From NCBI GenBank assembly GCA_922989275.2, contig OV277859.1:83138198-83202197 (forward strand): a stretch of DNA of 64,000 bases, written 5' to 3'. The notes beneath the pieces were generated by a model that had not been told where the DNA came from, ran no database searches, and was given only the letters and a program-made list of their open reading frames with translations. Position numbers and translations under genes: made by a program. The stretch is from Gari tellinella. Taxonomy: Eukaryota; Mollusca; Bivalvia; Cardiida; Psammobiidae. Below, piece after piece: positions 11,916 through 23,864 of this stretch; within the stretch, counting starts at the first letter, position 1, and each line of letters opens with the position of its first letter.

Positions 11916-12765
11916 CTGCTGCAGTTTCCTGCATTTCAGCAATGTGGACAGGTAACGAAGTCTAGGTATATACTGGATCTGCACTGTGTCGCTGCAATAT
12001 CTTTAATGACAATTCTATTGATAAAATAGCTTCTATCCCTATGAATTAATAATGTTCACGTCTAACATGCACAGTGGAAACGATCATTGAAGACAGTCAG
12101 GTATAGATTGGTTAATGACTAAACTGCAGGGATTGCAGGTTCAATTATCTTACCATGCTACAGAAGCTCCTGGATTATTTATACCTAATCTTCTGAAATG
12201 GCTTCTTGCATCTGGCTTCTTGCATCTGCAAGCGTCTTAGACAGGCATCTTTTAACTCATTGAGCCCTAGATAATCTAGTTATATGAGTCGTATTATAAG
12301 CAATTCCATATACCAACAACAATAATAATAAAGAGCGTAGACTGTGTAAACTATTGGTCTACATTGGTTATGGTTATCAATGGTTATCATATGAGGGTGG
12401 CTGTGCCGATTTGTGTTATCAATTGATGGCATTTGTGCACGGCTAAAGCTTTCTTGTGTCATCATTGTTGTTTTACAAACTCTGGTAGTCGGCAGTGTGG
12501 AAATTTGAGAGTCAAATACCACAAATTCTTACAAGTGTTTCACACAAACAAACCCAGTGAGAGATTTTAGAAGAAAAATAACCAATATCAACATGATAGT
12601 TTTATGTATTTGTCCAACGTCAAATATTGCTGAGAAACACTTTTAACAGAGACAGATTTAGATAGGTTTAATTGCCTGGTAGTTTTTGTTGGATGACAGC
12701 CGCCACATAATAATGCCATCAGCTATTATACCCATCCCGTAAGACAAGCAAGAGTCTGGCTTGTG
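11916..12765. other. Unassigned AT-rich DNA
   Basis: No gene or dispersed repeat recognised. A short direct repeat (TGGCTTCTTGCATCTG) lies near 12200. Confidence 0.5.
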
Positions 12766-13018
12766 TACAATGGAGAACTCGTTATTCTTTCCCGTTATAA
12801 ACGCAAAGGAAACGCAAACTCAAATCGCTAACATGTAGGAAGTAATCATTTTGTGACATTTCTGAGTATTGCTCTTTTATCTGATTGGCAAACAGCTTGA
12901 AGCCTGATCAGACGCCGGGTTACCCGGAGTTTGATCAGGCTCCAAACTGTTTGAATTGAAAATAATAGTTTTTACGTAAACGCGTTTATTGGGAAAGAAT
13001 AATTTTTCCTCCACTGTA
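12766..13018 (+). mobile_element. Family A MITE
   Basis: TACAATGGAGAAC to CTCCACTGTA, with the GTAGGAAGTAATCATTTTGT interior also seen at 730-982. Preceded by GGCTTGTGTA, which recurs right after it. Confidence 0.9.
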
Positions 13019-13027
13019 AGGCTTGTG

Positions 13028-13277
13028 TACAGTGGAGAAAACGTTATTCTTTCTCGTTTAAACGTGTATGAAACGCAAACGGAATGCACTAAAATGTAGA
13101 AAACTACAGTGTTTTGAAATTTAAAACGATTCATTTTAATCTGAGAGGCAAACATATTGGAGCCTGATCAGACGCCGGGTTACCCGACGTCTGGTCTGGC
13201 TCCAAGCTGTTTGCATTTTATATAATAGTGTATAAGTAAACGCGTTTATTTTGGAAAATAACGTATTGTCCGCTGTA
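13028..13277 (+). mobile_element. Family A MITE, tandem neighbour
   Basis: Separated from the preceding copy by only 9 bp. Clear ends and palindrome but a different interior, so it is not a simple duplicate. Confidence 0.9.
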
Positions 13278-13599
13278 GAACTTGAAGGCAAGAAAACTTA
13301 GCTGGAGATCTATCATCTAGTCATACAGCTCAGTTTATGTTGTCACTCAAATCCAACCAGAGACTGAAATAGAGCGTCCTGGAGCTCTTTACAATAATTG
13401 CCATGTTGCATTTACCCAAGTGAGAACCTTCTAATTGCGGTACAAAATATCTCGATATACCGTCCATATTAAAACGTTTTATGTTGCCATGTTGCTATGT
13501 TTGAAGGATATACCGGTAGCTGCTGAAAATATGATAAGAAAAGCAGAAAGCTTTCGGCCTGACTCGCACCATGCTTCTTGAATAAATCCTTTACCCCAT

Positions 13600-13770
13600 A
13601 GTCCTTTTCTAGTTTTGAAGACAGGTACCTACTCAAAACATGTTGAAAGTAAAGCAGTAAATGCGCATTACTTTCAGTCTGCTTTAAGCTAATCACCTGC
13701 AAGAATGTAGTAAATATTTCTCATGATGCATATTCATGTCTATAATAAAGTGGTACTATTTTCTTCAGCG
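13600..13770 (+). mobile_element. Family B decayed copy
   Basis: GAAAGTAAAGCAGTAAATGC hairpin and the TATTTCTCATGATGCATATT interior; both ends lost. Confidence 0.6.
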
Positions 13771-13919
13771 GCGTCTGGTCAGGTTCCAAACTGTTTGCCA
13801 CTCAGTTCAAAACGAGTTGCCGAAATTGTCATAAAATTATCATTTTATCCCCTTTAAGGCGTTGTGTTTGCGTTTCGTTTTGCGTTTAAACGGGAAATAA
13901 AAACGTTTTGTCCATTGTA
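13771..13919 (-). mobile_element. Family A half copy, inverted
   Basis: Begins in mid-palindrome (GCGTCTGGTCAGGTTCCAAA), ends GTCCATTGTA. Directly abuts the B remnant. Confidence 0.75.
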
Positions 13920-14087
13920 CAACTTTGAATGTATTTGGTATTGATTGTATAATATTCCATATATTCGACGACATTGTTTGGTTTCCCTTACCGTGATACA
14001 GCAGCAGCTTTTTCATGCCAATGTCTTGTCATTTTATAATCTGACACAGGGATGCAGAGAAAATGAGCTTAACCTCATGCACGCTAT

Positions 14088-14272
14088 ATCATTGTCGTCT
14101 GTAAAAAAATGTCGTCTGCTTCAGTTCTAAAACATTATTCAAATGTGTTTTTTCTTTTAGAAAATACCATCAGAGTGGCAAACAGTTTGGATCCAGATGA
14201 GACGCCGCATTATGCGGCGTCTCATCTGGATCCAAACTGTTTGCAAAAGTTATCACATGTTCGCTGCTGGTG
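14088..14272. mobile_element. K unit with perfect palindrome
   Basis: Two TCGTCTG motifs, then GGATCCAGATGAGACGCCGC / GCGGCGTCTCATCTGGATCC with ATTAT centre. Confidence 0.8.
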
Positions 14273-14450
14273 AGCTAAGAGTTAAAACCTTATCGCATCT
14301 CGACACGTTTGGAATGTCATCTAGGCAGTCTTAACTGTTGCCTTGTCGATAACCTTTGAAGCAATGCAGCAGTTTTGCAAAAACGTTGATTCTTCGCTGT
14401 TTTTATGATGAATGTGTCTATTTTGCCTTTGAAAAGAGAGTTAACACATT

Positions 14451-14615
14451 GAACCCTAACGACGAGTATACTCGTCATTTACAACCAGTGTACATGAGAA
14501 GAGTCTGCACTCGTTGTCATTTTGTATAAATTGTTAAAACCACCTTAATAGTAAAATATGGGCTATATTTAATTGAAAACTAGAATTGTCCATTGTCCAT
14601 TGTCCATTTGGAGTA
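14451..14615 (+). mobile_element. Family D decayed copy
   Basis: TTAACACATTGAACCCTAAC end, lost hairpin, and AATTGTCCATTGTCCATTGT, an expansion of the normal D right half. Confidence 0.55.
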
Positions 14616-14721
14616 TCAAAGATCAATAGCACTATTTTTAATGTAGATACTATTTTATCGATTTACATGAATATAAAATCGGACATAGAATATACCACAA
14701 CATGCAAGAGTGAATATTCAA

Positions 14722-14797
14722 ATGAGACGTTATGTCTGGTGGTGTGTCTACGCTGTTTGCCTATGGTTCTTGGGGCATGCTGTGGGCATTAGCGAAT
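14722..14797 (+). CDS. Candidate first coding exon (signal peptide)
   Basis: The ATG opens 25 codons that read as a textbook signal peptide: two arginines after Met, then a hydrophobic run (YVWWCVYAVCLWFLG), then HAVGIS. An exon ending after GAA T would leave one base, exactly what the exon at 31938 needs, and would place a cysteine just before the CxFP motif there, the arrangement I remember for this family. Against it: the donor (T|GTAGCC) is weak, the base at -3 is C, and the implied intron is 17 kb. The segment lies outside recognisable repeats, directly after a decayed D element. This is inference; other first exons are possible. Confidence 0.3.
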
Positions 14798-15245
14798 GTA
14801 GCCTATTCAACTATAACACAACGATTGCCGTAATTAGCCGCTTGAAGCAAGTTTACGTTTTTTCTGAACAAAAGGGCAAATATTTTAGAAAAGACAACGT
14901 TTGCTTTCGAAATAGTACATTTTAATACGGTGCAAGAAAAGAAAATAAACAATTTGTTTTCGACGTTAACTTCAGGAAAGAAGTAAAGCGGGACGCTCCA
15001 AACGGATCACTCTGCGATGCATTCATCCTGCTTTATGCTGCCACCAGGTTTCTTTTTTAACTACAAGTAGCCCCAATAATTAACTGTAATACTGCTTTCA
15101 TCGAAACGATAAAAAGATATAACCAAGTTATAGTTTTCCGTTGAACATCCTGAAAGCAAGCTGCTCTATATCGTTTGTCCATGGAAAACACGTGTGTCTG
15201 CTCGTCATAATAAACACTTCTGATTGATACAAATGCTCGTATCAG
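14798..15245. other. Unassigned DNA
   Basis: No gene or repeat recognised apart from a CAGGATG...CATCCTG-like trace near 14990-15050. Confidence 0.45.
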
Positions 15246-15496
15246 TACAGTGGAGAAAACCTTATTCTTTTCCGTTTAAACGCAAACGAAACGCAAACGC
15301 AGTGCATTAAAATGTGTGAAATGACAACTTTTTGACAATGTTGACGACTCATTTAAAGCTGAGTGGCAAACAGTTTGGAGCCTGATCAGACGCCGGGTTA
15401 CCCGGCGTCTGATCTGACTCCAAACTGTTTGTAATGGAAATAATAGTTTTAGCGTAAACGCGTTTATTGGGAAAGAATAACTATTTCTCCACAGTA
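15246..15496 (+). mobile_element. Family A MITE
   Basis: Full length with a perfect GCCGGGTTACCCGGC core; right end CTCCACAGTA. Confidence 0.92.
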
Positions 15497-15574
15497 GCGG
15501 TTTCTAGCCCTTGCCAAGAGAAATCGCACTGATAAGGAAGAATCTGACAGTTTTGCAACAGTTTATTCTTTAGT

Positions 15575-15799
15575 TACAGCGGAGAAGACGGTATTATTGC
15601 CCGTTTAAACGGAATTAAACGCAAAAGCAATGTATTAAAATCTAGAAAATAAAAGGTTCTTGAAATATATTATCATATATTTTTATCTGAGTGGCAAACA
15701 GTTTTGAGCCTGATCAGACGCCGGGTTTCCAAGCTGCTTGTGATGGATATAGTGTAAGCAAAAAAGCGTTTATTAGGAAAGAGTAATGTATTCACTGTT
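15575..15799 (+). mobile_element. Family A MITE, half palindrome lost
   Basis: TACAGCGGAGAAGACG end. The palindrome stops after GATCAGACGCCGGGTTTCC and the right arm is missing except AAGCTGCTTG. Confidence 0.75.
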
Positions 15800-16840
15800 T
15801 GACGTTGAAAGAGACGGATGACTATCACATAACATGCCAGGTGGGGAAAACTTACAATCGAAGAGTGAATAGATAGAATCTTTATTTACATGTCATCATT
15901 GCGCATTCAACATACATAGAAACATATACATTGGCTTTAAAATAGCACAACACCATTCCTCAAAGGAATTATAAGAGATGCTATAAAAGGCATCTCATGC
16001 CATAAAATACACACATATAAAACAATACATTTTGACACCGAGATATCAGATAATGGAAAAGTTCCAATGCTGATTTCACATATTAAAATACATGTAGTAC
16101 AATGTGAATGTACATTAATGCAATTACATACTTTGTTATGTGGCTTCTCATGAGAAACAAATGATGCACACCGCAGTTTAACTAGGTCTACAAAGTTTGT
16201 ATTATCGTTAAACCGTATTCGGTGGGCTATCTAATATACAACTCGGTATGTTTTAATTAACTGCTAAGAGAAGGCATGGCATACTACTGCTTTTATAAAT
16301 ACTTTTCGGAGTCAAAAATCAAAGACCTGAACCACAAAAACAGGATAAACAACGTGTTTGTGAGCAAGGCCACTTTGGCGTCATGTCAACCATACAGCGA
16401 CAGCCATACCATTTCGTGCACAATTATTGACTTAAGTCATTATTTCTTTCACGTCCGTGCTTTCATGGAAGGTTAGGCAGAGCGATAACTTGTATATTCT
16501 TCGCATAACTAAACGAAACGGGTTTGCATTTATAAATGTTTCATTCCATATTGGACACCGTGGATCTCGCTATCTTGTCATATTTTGGCCCATAAAACGA
16601 TATATATGTTGCTTCCAGATATTGTAAAATGTAATTCCAATTTTCAACTAACTGCTCGACGACTATTCTGGCAGAAACAAGCAAACTGTCGTTTTATTTT
16701 CGTCGAAAGGACATTTTGCACCAAGTCAACACGGATGAGTGTTTTAAAACCTTCATTGGATCTGAATACAGTCGTTGTTTAGAAATCATACATTTAGACA
16801 TAGAAACTGCACTAGATCTGACGGTCGTTTTGTCGGTACC
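15800..16840. other. Unassigned AT-rich DNA
   Basis: A short AAGAGATGC...GCATCTC inverted repeat near 15970. Small ORFs (16276-16476, 16585-16782) lack support. Confidence 0.5.
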
Positions 16841-16844
16841 TGAC

Positions 16845-17000
16845 TTCAAAGGAAAGGCTCCAAGGGAACCGGGGACGGCTTCATTGACTTCTACCAGGGC
16901 GTAGAGGTAATCCCCGGCCGTTCATTTCCGGGGGTTTTGTTCTCCCCACAGAAGAACTCGAGTCTCGCGGTTCACTTGTAATCGTCTTAGAGGCGCGTAG
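16845..17000. other. Locally GC-rich segment of unknown nature
   Basis: More GC-rich than its surroundings, with CCCCGG...CCGGGG inverted motifs and an acceptor-like TTTTGTTCTCCCCACAG at 16935-16951. No matching donor or domain. Confidence 0.4.
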
Positions 17001-17271
17001 TGATTTTCTATCAATATTATTGGCGATATTAATTCTCAGAATAATTTGTGATTGATATTGCCCTAGCCCTACCACAGACAAGGATCACGTGGCCACAACA
17101 TTCCTCAAAGCTTTAAAATACCGACAAACCTTCACCCAGCGACTATTCGATAATAGAAAATGTATATTTCTAAAATCAGGTGTCAGAATGTTTCACTAGA
17201 ATGTTTCCAATTTTAGTTTTCTGCATAACCTTTGGCATGCAATGAGCAACTCTTAAATGATTGCCCATCAT

Positions 17272-17494
17272 TGCCCGTTTCACAAAACTTCGTACGACAA
17301 ATGTTGTCGTAAGTCAAATTGTAAAAGTTTCAATTATTATTTATTTTTGTGACATCTCTTCGGAATCGTATTGAAAAGACGATTCCGAAGAGATGTAACA
17401 ATACGGGTTTAGATAGAGAAATGAGATATGAAATGTACTTTTAAGTTTTGACTTACGACAACATTTGTCGTACGACGTGTTGTGAAACGGACAC
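17272..17494. mobile_element. Family F foldback element
   Basis: CCCGTTTCACAAAACTTCG and its inverse at the right; hairpin GGAATCGTATTGAAAAGACG. Confidence 0.85.
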
Positions 17495-17786
17495 CAGCTT
17501 TTATTTAATGCTCATCAAACAAATGTTTAACTGTAAATCATGATGGTACCATTGGCGAAATGCATGTTGGGTCGCCTTTTGACACTTGTTCCAAATAAGA
17601 TCTCGTAAATGACGTGATTACGTGTAATGGCGAACTGCACGAAGCTCGTTTTAGAGGAGTAATGCCAGTGCTAGAGAGACACTCGACACACTAGGAAAGC
17701 TCTAAAATATTTCGGCAGTCGCCGACATGTGCTATATCAGGTTGCTGGTCTGAATCATGCGGGCGCTTATTCCATTAGCAGTTCTG

Positions 17787-17986
17787 TACAGTGGAGAAAA
17801 CGTTATTCTTTCCAACAGAACGCGTTTACGCTAAAATTATTATTTCCAATACAACCAGTTCGTCAAACTGTTCGCCACTCAGTTTATAATGAGTCGTAAA
17901 AAAAATTGTCAAAAAGTTGTCATTTTACTCATATTAATACACTGCGTTTGCGTTCAAACTGGAAAGAATAACATTTTCTGAACTGT
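17787..17986 (-). mobile_element. Family A MITE, inverted, palindrome lost
   Basis: Ends intact at the left. The palindrome has been replaced by a short GTTCGTCAAACTGTTC remnant. Confidence 0.8.
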
Positions 17987-17999
17987 TCAACATTAACAC

Positions 18000-18143
18000 C
18001 ATGCAATAACGACCACTTAAAGCAAAGACAGTTTCCAATGTTTAAAGCAGGTGGATGCCTAAAGCAGGATGAACGTGATGCAGAAATGTCCTGATGGAGC
18101 TTTCTGCTTTACTTTCATCATGCTTTAAGCTGTAACCCGTTGT
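18000..18143 (+). mobile_element. Family G-like hairpin element
   Basis: ACGACCACTTAAAGCA, then hairpin GGAGCTTTCTGCTTTACTTT with its partner. Confidence 0.5.
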
Positions 18144-18255
18144 TATAGTCATCATTGCAGTTTTGATTGAGATGTCGCAATGGCTGGATTTCATTGTATG
18201 TGGGATTTAATTCAGTTTTAGTATTGCAAGTAGGGTTTCTAACAGAAAGCATTAA

Positions 18256-18506
18256 TTAACACATTATCCCCTGAAACTTTCAATGGACAATTCGAGTTTG
18301 CAATAAAGGCTTGTCCATTTAAGACTATTTAGGTTTGTTTTTTGTATTATATTGCAAAATGCCAAACAGTGAAGTGCCTGATCAGAGGGCTCCTGCAGGA
18401 GCCCTCTGATCAGGCACTTCACTGTTTGCATAGGACAAGTGTACTCTTCACAGGTACACATTTGGTAAAGGACGCATATATGCGTCTCTAGGGCTCAATG
18501 AGTTAA
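18256..18506 (-). mobile_element. Family D MITE, inverted
   Basis: TTAA at both ends, perfect hairpin CAGAGGGCTCCTGCAGGAGC at its centre. Confidence 0.9.
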
Positions 18507-19668
18507 CCCGTTATTCCAGAATCCGTTATTCCAAAATGTTTCAGTGAAATGTTACTTTGTGTTAAGTTGGAATTTGTCATGCTCTCTAATAAGGTACTGT
18601 TTTGTTCGACGTCTCATCTACAACGACTGTCTGTGTCCCTTTGTACACGTTTGAAGCTTAAGATAAACGTTACTGAACGCAAAATGGCTCAAAGTTTTGG
18701 CTAGGGTCAAGTCAGGAATTTAGCAATATTGTTGTTAACATATCAAAAAGCAAACAATTGATTAACTAGTTTTGATAATTGGATCGATATTTCAGTTTAT
18801 GATTGTTTTTGTTCCTAAAATATTTAGAACATTTTGACTGGAATCAAGTGGTGTTTTATTTTTACAATAAATTATATTGTTCAAATCAACCTTTAGTAGT
18901 CAAAACTGGTCTAGACTTAATTCTATATTTATGTTTCAGTGGGAAATAAAGACAATTTGTCCTATCTGGTCTTCACTTTTGGTGTTAATAGTCCTTAGAT
19001 ACTTGTCTAGTCTTTGACAAAGCATGTTTTATCTTTGCTGCTGGACAACTACGACTGCGGTTTTCATTCTACATGCACAGTGTTTTGTAGATCTAAAACT
19101 CATTTCGGCGTGCGATCATGTTGCTGTTCTCCGACCAGCTATAGTATTGATTTTTAATCAGGGAACACTTTCTGTAACTGTATACATGTTTGTCTAGCCT
19201 TGGTCAAGTGTTGTCAACTGACCAATGCCACACATTGACCACTTGTAACCATAGATTGTTGATGTCCATTTCGTTTACCACGTGACGTGCTACATGGCAC
19301 CCCGTCTGTTTATGACATGTCAGATATGAGGGGGTCGAAATTCAATCAACTTGTCATCATTGTCAATAGACGCTCTATTTCTGGTCATGGAGCAATTCAA
19401 TTATCAGCCAAACGCTTGGTAATTACTTTGTCGTCAGCTGATTCCAGTAGCTATCACGGGGGTTTAATCGGGCTATTGCCATATTCTTTATACTTATTGT
19501 TGTGCGGCGACTGGATTTGACCGGGCCAATTGCTGCATCAAAACTTGCAGGACACGGGCACAATTCAGATATACAAGTCAAGTGGAATCGCTGCATCACT
19601 GGAAACAACAGTTGAAAGTGGAAAACAAGAAATAGGGACTTGCAATCAATACAGTTATTTCCTCCATA
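18507..19668. other. Unassigned DNA
   Basis: No domain-bearing ORF, splice-bounded exon or repeat recognised. Confidence 0.45.
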
Positions 19669-19918
19669 TGCAGTGGAGAAAACGTTATTCTTTCCAGTTT
19701 AAACGCAATCGAAACGCAAACGCATTGCAAAAAATGGGTAAAACGACAAGTATTTGACAATTTTGACGACTCATTTTAAAATGAGTGGCAAATAGTTTGG
19801 AGCCTGGTCAGACGCCGGGTTACCCGGCGTCTGATCTGGCTCCAAACTGTTTGCAATGGAAATAATAGTTTTAGCTTAAACGCGTTTAGTGGGAAAGAAT
19901 AACGTTTTCTCCACTGTA
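19669..19918 (+). mobile_element. Family A MITE
   Basis: Full length; left TG replaces the usual TA flank, right end CTCCACTGTA. Confidence 0.92.
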
Positions 19919-19947
19919 CAGTCAAACTTGTGTTTAGTGAAATTTTG

Positions 19948-20050
19948 ATGCTGCACCAAGGCTGCCATTTCTCCGGAGTTTTCTCAAATCTTCGGATTGT
20001 TCTTAATTTTTCCGGACCTATGGATTTTTCCCGAAAGCTTCGGATTTCTG
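19948..20050. mobile_element. Family N fragment
   Basis: GGCTGCCATTTCTCCGGAG and TTTTTCCGGACC repeats; same family as 35896-36150. Confidence 0.45.
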
Positions 20051-20559
20051 TTCTTACTTTTACAATTTGGAGTGTTATGCCTTTTTTTACTTAGAAAACA
20101 TTGATATTGGTATTGAACAGTTTTGATCAAGATCACGACATGTCTTCAAATACACCAATGTTCTTCATTGCCAGTTAACTTAGCCCAAACATGACTGTAC
20201 ATGAGGAAATTGTTAGATGATTGACAGGCGATGTGTATCACCAAAGCCGGTCGAAATGGACATAAATATCCCTATTTGTAATATCATGACTAGGAAAGCG
20301 CTAGTGAGATTTATCTGAAAAGTATATAATTGAGCCGCTGACCGCTACCGATCAATAGCAAATCAAGTGTATATAAGCCACATATTATCATATAAATAAA
20401 TGATTTATCACAAATCATACAGAACTATGTCATGTTTCTAACAATATACGTCGTACGAACACTGTGAACCTAAACATATAGCGTAATGAAGATATATGCT
20501 TGGCTAGTTTCCCAGGAGAAAAAAGGGTTGTCTTTGACCACAATTGCATCCTTGGAATA

Positions 20560-21149
20560 ACAGTACTCTCTCCCTACAACGACACCCAACAACGATTCCC
20601 TCCTTACAACAACGCTTTCCCCTGGTCCCCAAACAAGACAATCATTTCCAACCCTTTCACTACTGCAATAACATCTGCTTAACTCTTTCCTCCCTGAAAC
20701 TTTAAATAGAAAATTCCATTTTCCATTTTAGTTTAGTCCATTTCTGACTTTTAAGGATTGTTTTTGACAATATTTGGCATTATGACAAACAGTGAAGACC
20801 CTGATCAGAGGGCTCCATTCGGAGCCCTCTGATCTGGGTCTTCACTGTTTGCACAGGACAAGTTTACTATTCACATGTACACTGTTTGAAGAGGACGCCT
20901 ATAAGCGGGACTAGGGTTCAAAGGGTTAAACTTGCCGTATGTTGTTTTTCTCAAAGAAACATATTATTGGACATTTTGACAGAAAAAAATTAACGAGAGT
21001 GACAAAACACCTTGAATTACGCGGCGTCTGATCTGGATTCAAGCTGTTTGTAAATGTAAACTAATTTCCCTCCAAATAACGACTCCCTCCGAACAACGCA
21101 CACATTTTATGTCTCCCATTGGGTGTCGTTGTAAATAGGGCGCGCTGTA
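20560..21149 (+). mobile_element. Family E MITE, split by a D element
   Basis: CAGTACTCTCTCCCTACAAC to AGGGCGCGCTGTA. A D element sits in it at 20679-20929, inserted at the TTAA of ATCGTCTGCTTAA. Half of the palindrome is lost (21010-21055). Confidence 0.8.
20679..20929 (-). mobile_element. Family D MITE nested in E
   Basis: TTAA on both sides, hairpin GAGGGCTCCATTCGGAGCCC. Removing it with one TTAA restores a continuous E sequence. Confidence 0.92.
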
Positions 21150-21609
21150 GAATGAATTTTCTGTACTATCTTTCAGACTTGGCATAAATAGTTGCACCAA
21201 GAAAAAAGTGTACTAGTGTATTTTTGGGTTTATTTCTCCATCAGTCAAGTTTCTAGCGTATCTGTCACGGGGCATCTCTTATCAGAACGAGGTTAACTCG
21301 CTGTAACAAGCTGAAATATAGATGTAACTAAATTATCGCTGTGATATATCACAAATATATTGAGCGGAATGAAGGGAACATAGGTTAGACGCGAGGCGAT
21401 CAATCACAAACAACCATTACCTCTTCTACAGAAAATAGGGTGCACCTAAAATTGGACGAAAGTTTTTTGGTTAACATGGTGCTATTTAGTTTATTAATTC
21501 GTTCACCGCCGTTGTGCGACTGTTCTGGCGTTTCCATGCTGAAATGGCCATTTCGAGATACACGTCGCAATTTATGACCGTAATGAATCGTTACATGTGT
21601 TATTTAAAA

Positions 21610-21746
21610 GGCTCCAAACTGTTTGCCACTCTGTTAAAAATGAGTCGTCAAAATTGTCAAAAAGTTGTCATTTTACCCATTTTCATGCACTGCGTTTGCG
21701 TTTCGTTTGTTTTTAAACGGGAACGAATAACGTTTTCTCCACTGTA
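21610..21746 (-). mobile_element. Family A right-half copy
   Basis: Starts in the palindrome arm (GGCTCCAAACTGTTTGCCAC), ends CTCCACTGTA. Confidence 0.85.
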
Positions 21747-22061
21747 TATCCTTCTCTGCCAACAAAAGTTACACTGGCATCTGCAAACAGTTCAGACTGC
21801 GGGTTACTCGGCATATGATCAGTATCCAATCTGTTTGATATTCGTTTCATTGCTTTCTCAGTCAAATTTCCCAAATTCTAAATTTATGAAAATAGTTGTC
21901 GACACTATTATGGCAGCCAAATGGCTAAAAGCAGTTTGAATCTAATATTATTGTTATTATTGTCCCCATGGTAACATTGCAGATAGACATTCACTTTGAC
22001 ACATGCCTGTGATTTTGTTTAAACCCCGTTTCTTAATAGAAGTGATTTAAATTGCAAACGT

Positions 22062-22120
22062 TATGAATCTTGAACAAACACCGAGTAACTCGGCGTCTGA
22101 TCAGGATTCAAGCTTTTAGC
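22062..22120. repeat. Decayed palindrome unit
   Basis: TTGAACAAACACCGAGTAAC and CTCGGCGTCTGATCAGGATT. Confidence 0.6.
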
Positions 22121-22213
22121 ATTGATACATAGAGACTGTAATCTTAAATGATTCAAACGTTTACTTTAATTCTTATTTGCAGACGACACCTTCGAACTAT
22201 CGCAGAATAAGGT

Positions 22214-22466
22214 TTAACCCTTTACCTGATAGCATTGTTTCTAGTATTGAAAATATGTGACTACTTAAAGCAGGTTGAAAGTAAAGCAGAATGCGCCCTA
22301 AGGCGCATTCTGCTTTACTTACAGCCTGCTTTAAGCTATTAACTGCTAGGATAAGGAAAGTATTTAATATGACACATATTCATTACGGTATAATTTGGAA
22401 CTATTTTCTTCAGCGGATGAATAAAATGAATGTGCTAAAAGTCGCTTCTATAAGGGAAAGGGTTAA
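22214..22466 (+). mobile_element. Family B MITE
   Basis: Complete, TTAACCCTTTACCTGATAGC to GGGAAAGGGTTAA, TTAA both sides. Nearly identical to 32868-33120 and 49477-49729. Confidence 0.93.
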
Positions 22467-22495
22467 GCGTCTTCACTACCATACAGTCATCAATT

Positions 22496-23095
22496 TTAAC
22501 CCTTTACCTGATACAGTACTGAACCTTATTAAATTAAATTGATAATCAGAAGCGAATTGCCATCTAATTGCCATCGAATTGCCATCGAATTGCCATCGAA
22601 TCGGGCGCTTAAAAAAACAAATCCTACGTTTGAATATTTTTACGTGAATTTTCCGAAGCGGTTTTGACAAATATTGAATAGAAAAAAATAACGAAGTCAT
22701 ATTTGCGAACATTTGTGAGATACACCATTCAAGAAAACTTACCCGAGGGTAAAGTTACTATTTTGAATCGCAAGCGAATTGCCATCGAATTGCAAGCGAA
22801 TTAACATCGAATTGCAAGCGAATCGCAAAAAATGTTAATTTAATAAGGTTCAGTACTGTAGCCTATTTCTAGTATTGAAGATAGTTGACCATTTAAAGCA
22901 GGTTGAAAGTAAAGCAGAATGCGCCTTTAAGGCGCATTCTGCTTTACTTTCAGCCAGCTTTAAGCTTCCGTGTGCTAAAATATAGAAAATATTCCCTATA
23001 CTATATATTCATGGCTGATTAAATTGGAACTATTTTCTTCAGCGGAGGAATAAATCATATCCGCTAAAAAGCGCTTCTATTGGGGAAAGGGTTAA
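22496..23095 (+). mobile_element. Family B MITE, split by family I
   Basis: B sequence runs TTAACCCTTTACCTGATA, is interrupted at 22514-22858, then resumes GCCTATTTCTAGTATTGAAG and ends GGGTTAA. Confidence 0.9.
22514..22858. mobile_element. Family I element nested in B
   Basis: 345 bp with perfect ends CAGTACTGAACCTTATTAAA and its inverse, TA on both sides. Inside are short direct repeats of GCCATCGAATT and GCAAGCGAATT near both ends. Confidence 0.92.
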
Positions 23096-23280
23096 ACAAT
23101 TATTGTCGTCTGCTTCTGCTCCTCAAATTGAAAGTTTCAGTACTTTGACGTAAAATTATTGAAATGAGTTTCAAACTGTTAGGTTCCTGACCAGACGCCG
23201 CTTTACGCGGCGTCTGGTCAGGATCCAAACAGTTTGCCAATGTCCCCTATACATGTACTCGGGTTAAGGCAGTGAAGGGT
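23096..23280. mobile_element. K unit with TGACCAG/CTGGTCA palindrome
   Basis: TTGTCGTCTGC then palindrome 23168-23238, with paired arm changes (CTGACCAGACGCC / GGCGTCTGGTCAG). Confidence 0.75.
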
Positions 23281-23580
23281 TTAAATGTCTTCAATTTTGC
23301 AACAAAACAAACATGATTGTTTGCAGCAAAACGGCTTTTATGTGGAAACGGACAAAAACAATATTTATGGTATAAATGTGTGTTGGCAAGTTGTCATTCC
23401 GGAAGAAAATAGAAATAATGGCTTTAAGCTGGCAATGGCAAAATTGCAACACTTAGGATATTTCCTCTTCAACAATTTAGATTTATATAGTTTCAGCGGA
23501 TGCTTTATAAATGAAAGGTGTAAATATAGATGATGTCTGAAATACAAATACTGCTGCTATAGCTACAGCGTTATATTACA

Positions 23581-23802
23581 GTTTAATCGCAAACAGAACG
23601 CAAACGCAGTGCATTAAAATTGGTAAAATGGCAACTTTTTGACAATTTTGACGACTCATTTTAAACTGAGTGGCAAACAGTCTGGAGCCAGATCAGACGC
23701 CGGGCTACCCGGCGTCTGATCTGGCTCCAAACTGTTTGCAATAGAATTAATAGTTTAGCGTAAACGCGTTTATTGGGAAAGAATACCGTTTTCTCCATTG
23801 TA
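23581..23802 (+). mobile_element. Family A MITE, left end missing
   Basis: Starts at the GCAAAC interior; perfect palindrome; ends CTCCATTGTA. Confidence 0.85.
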
Positions 23803-23864
23803 GAAGGTTACAGCTGAAATCAGTATAGGAGCACGACAGAAAGCTAATAATTGTTATACAGAAT

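Noticed and set aside
23285..23533. 82-codon ORF between repeats
   Set aside because: No splice sites, no homology recognised, AT-rich composition like its surroundings.
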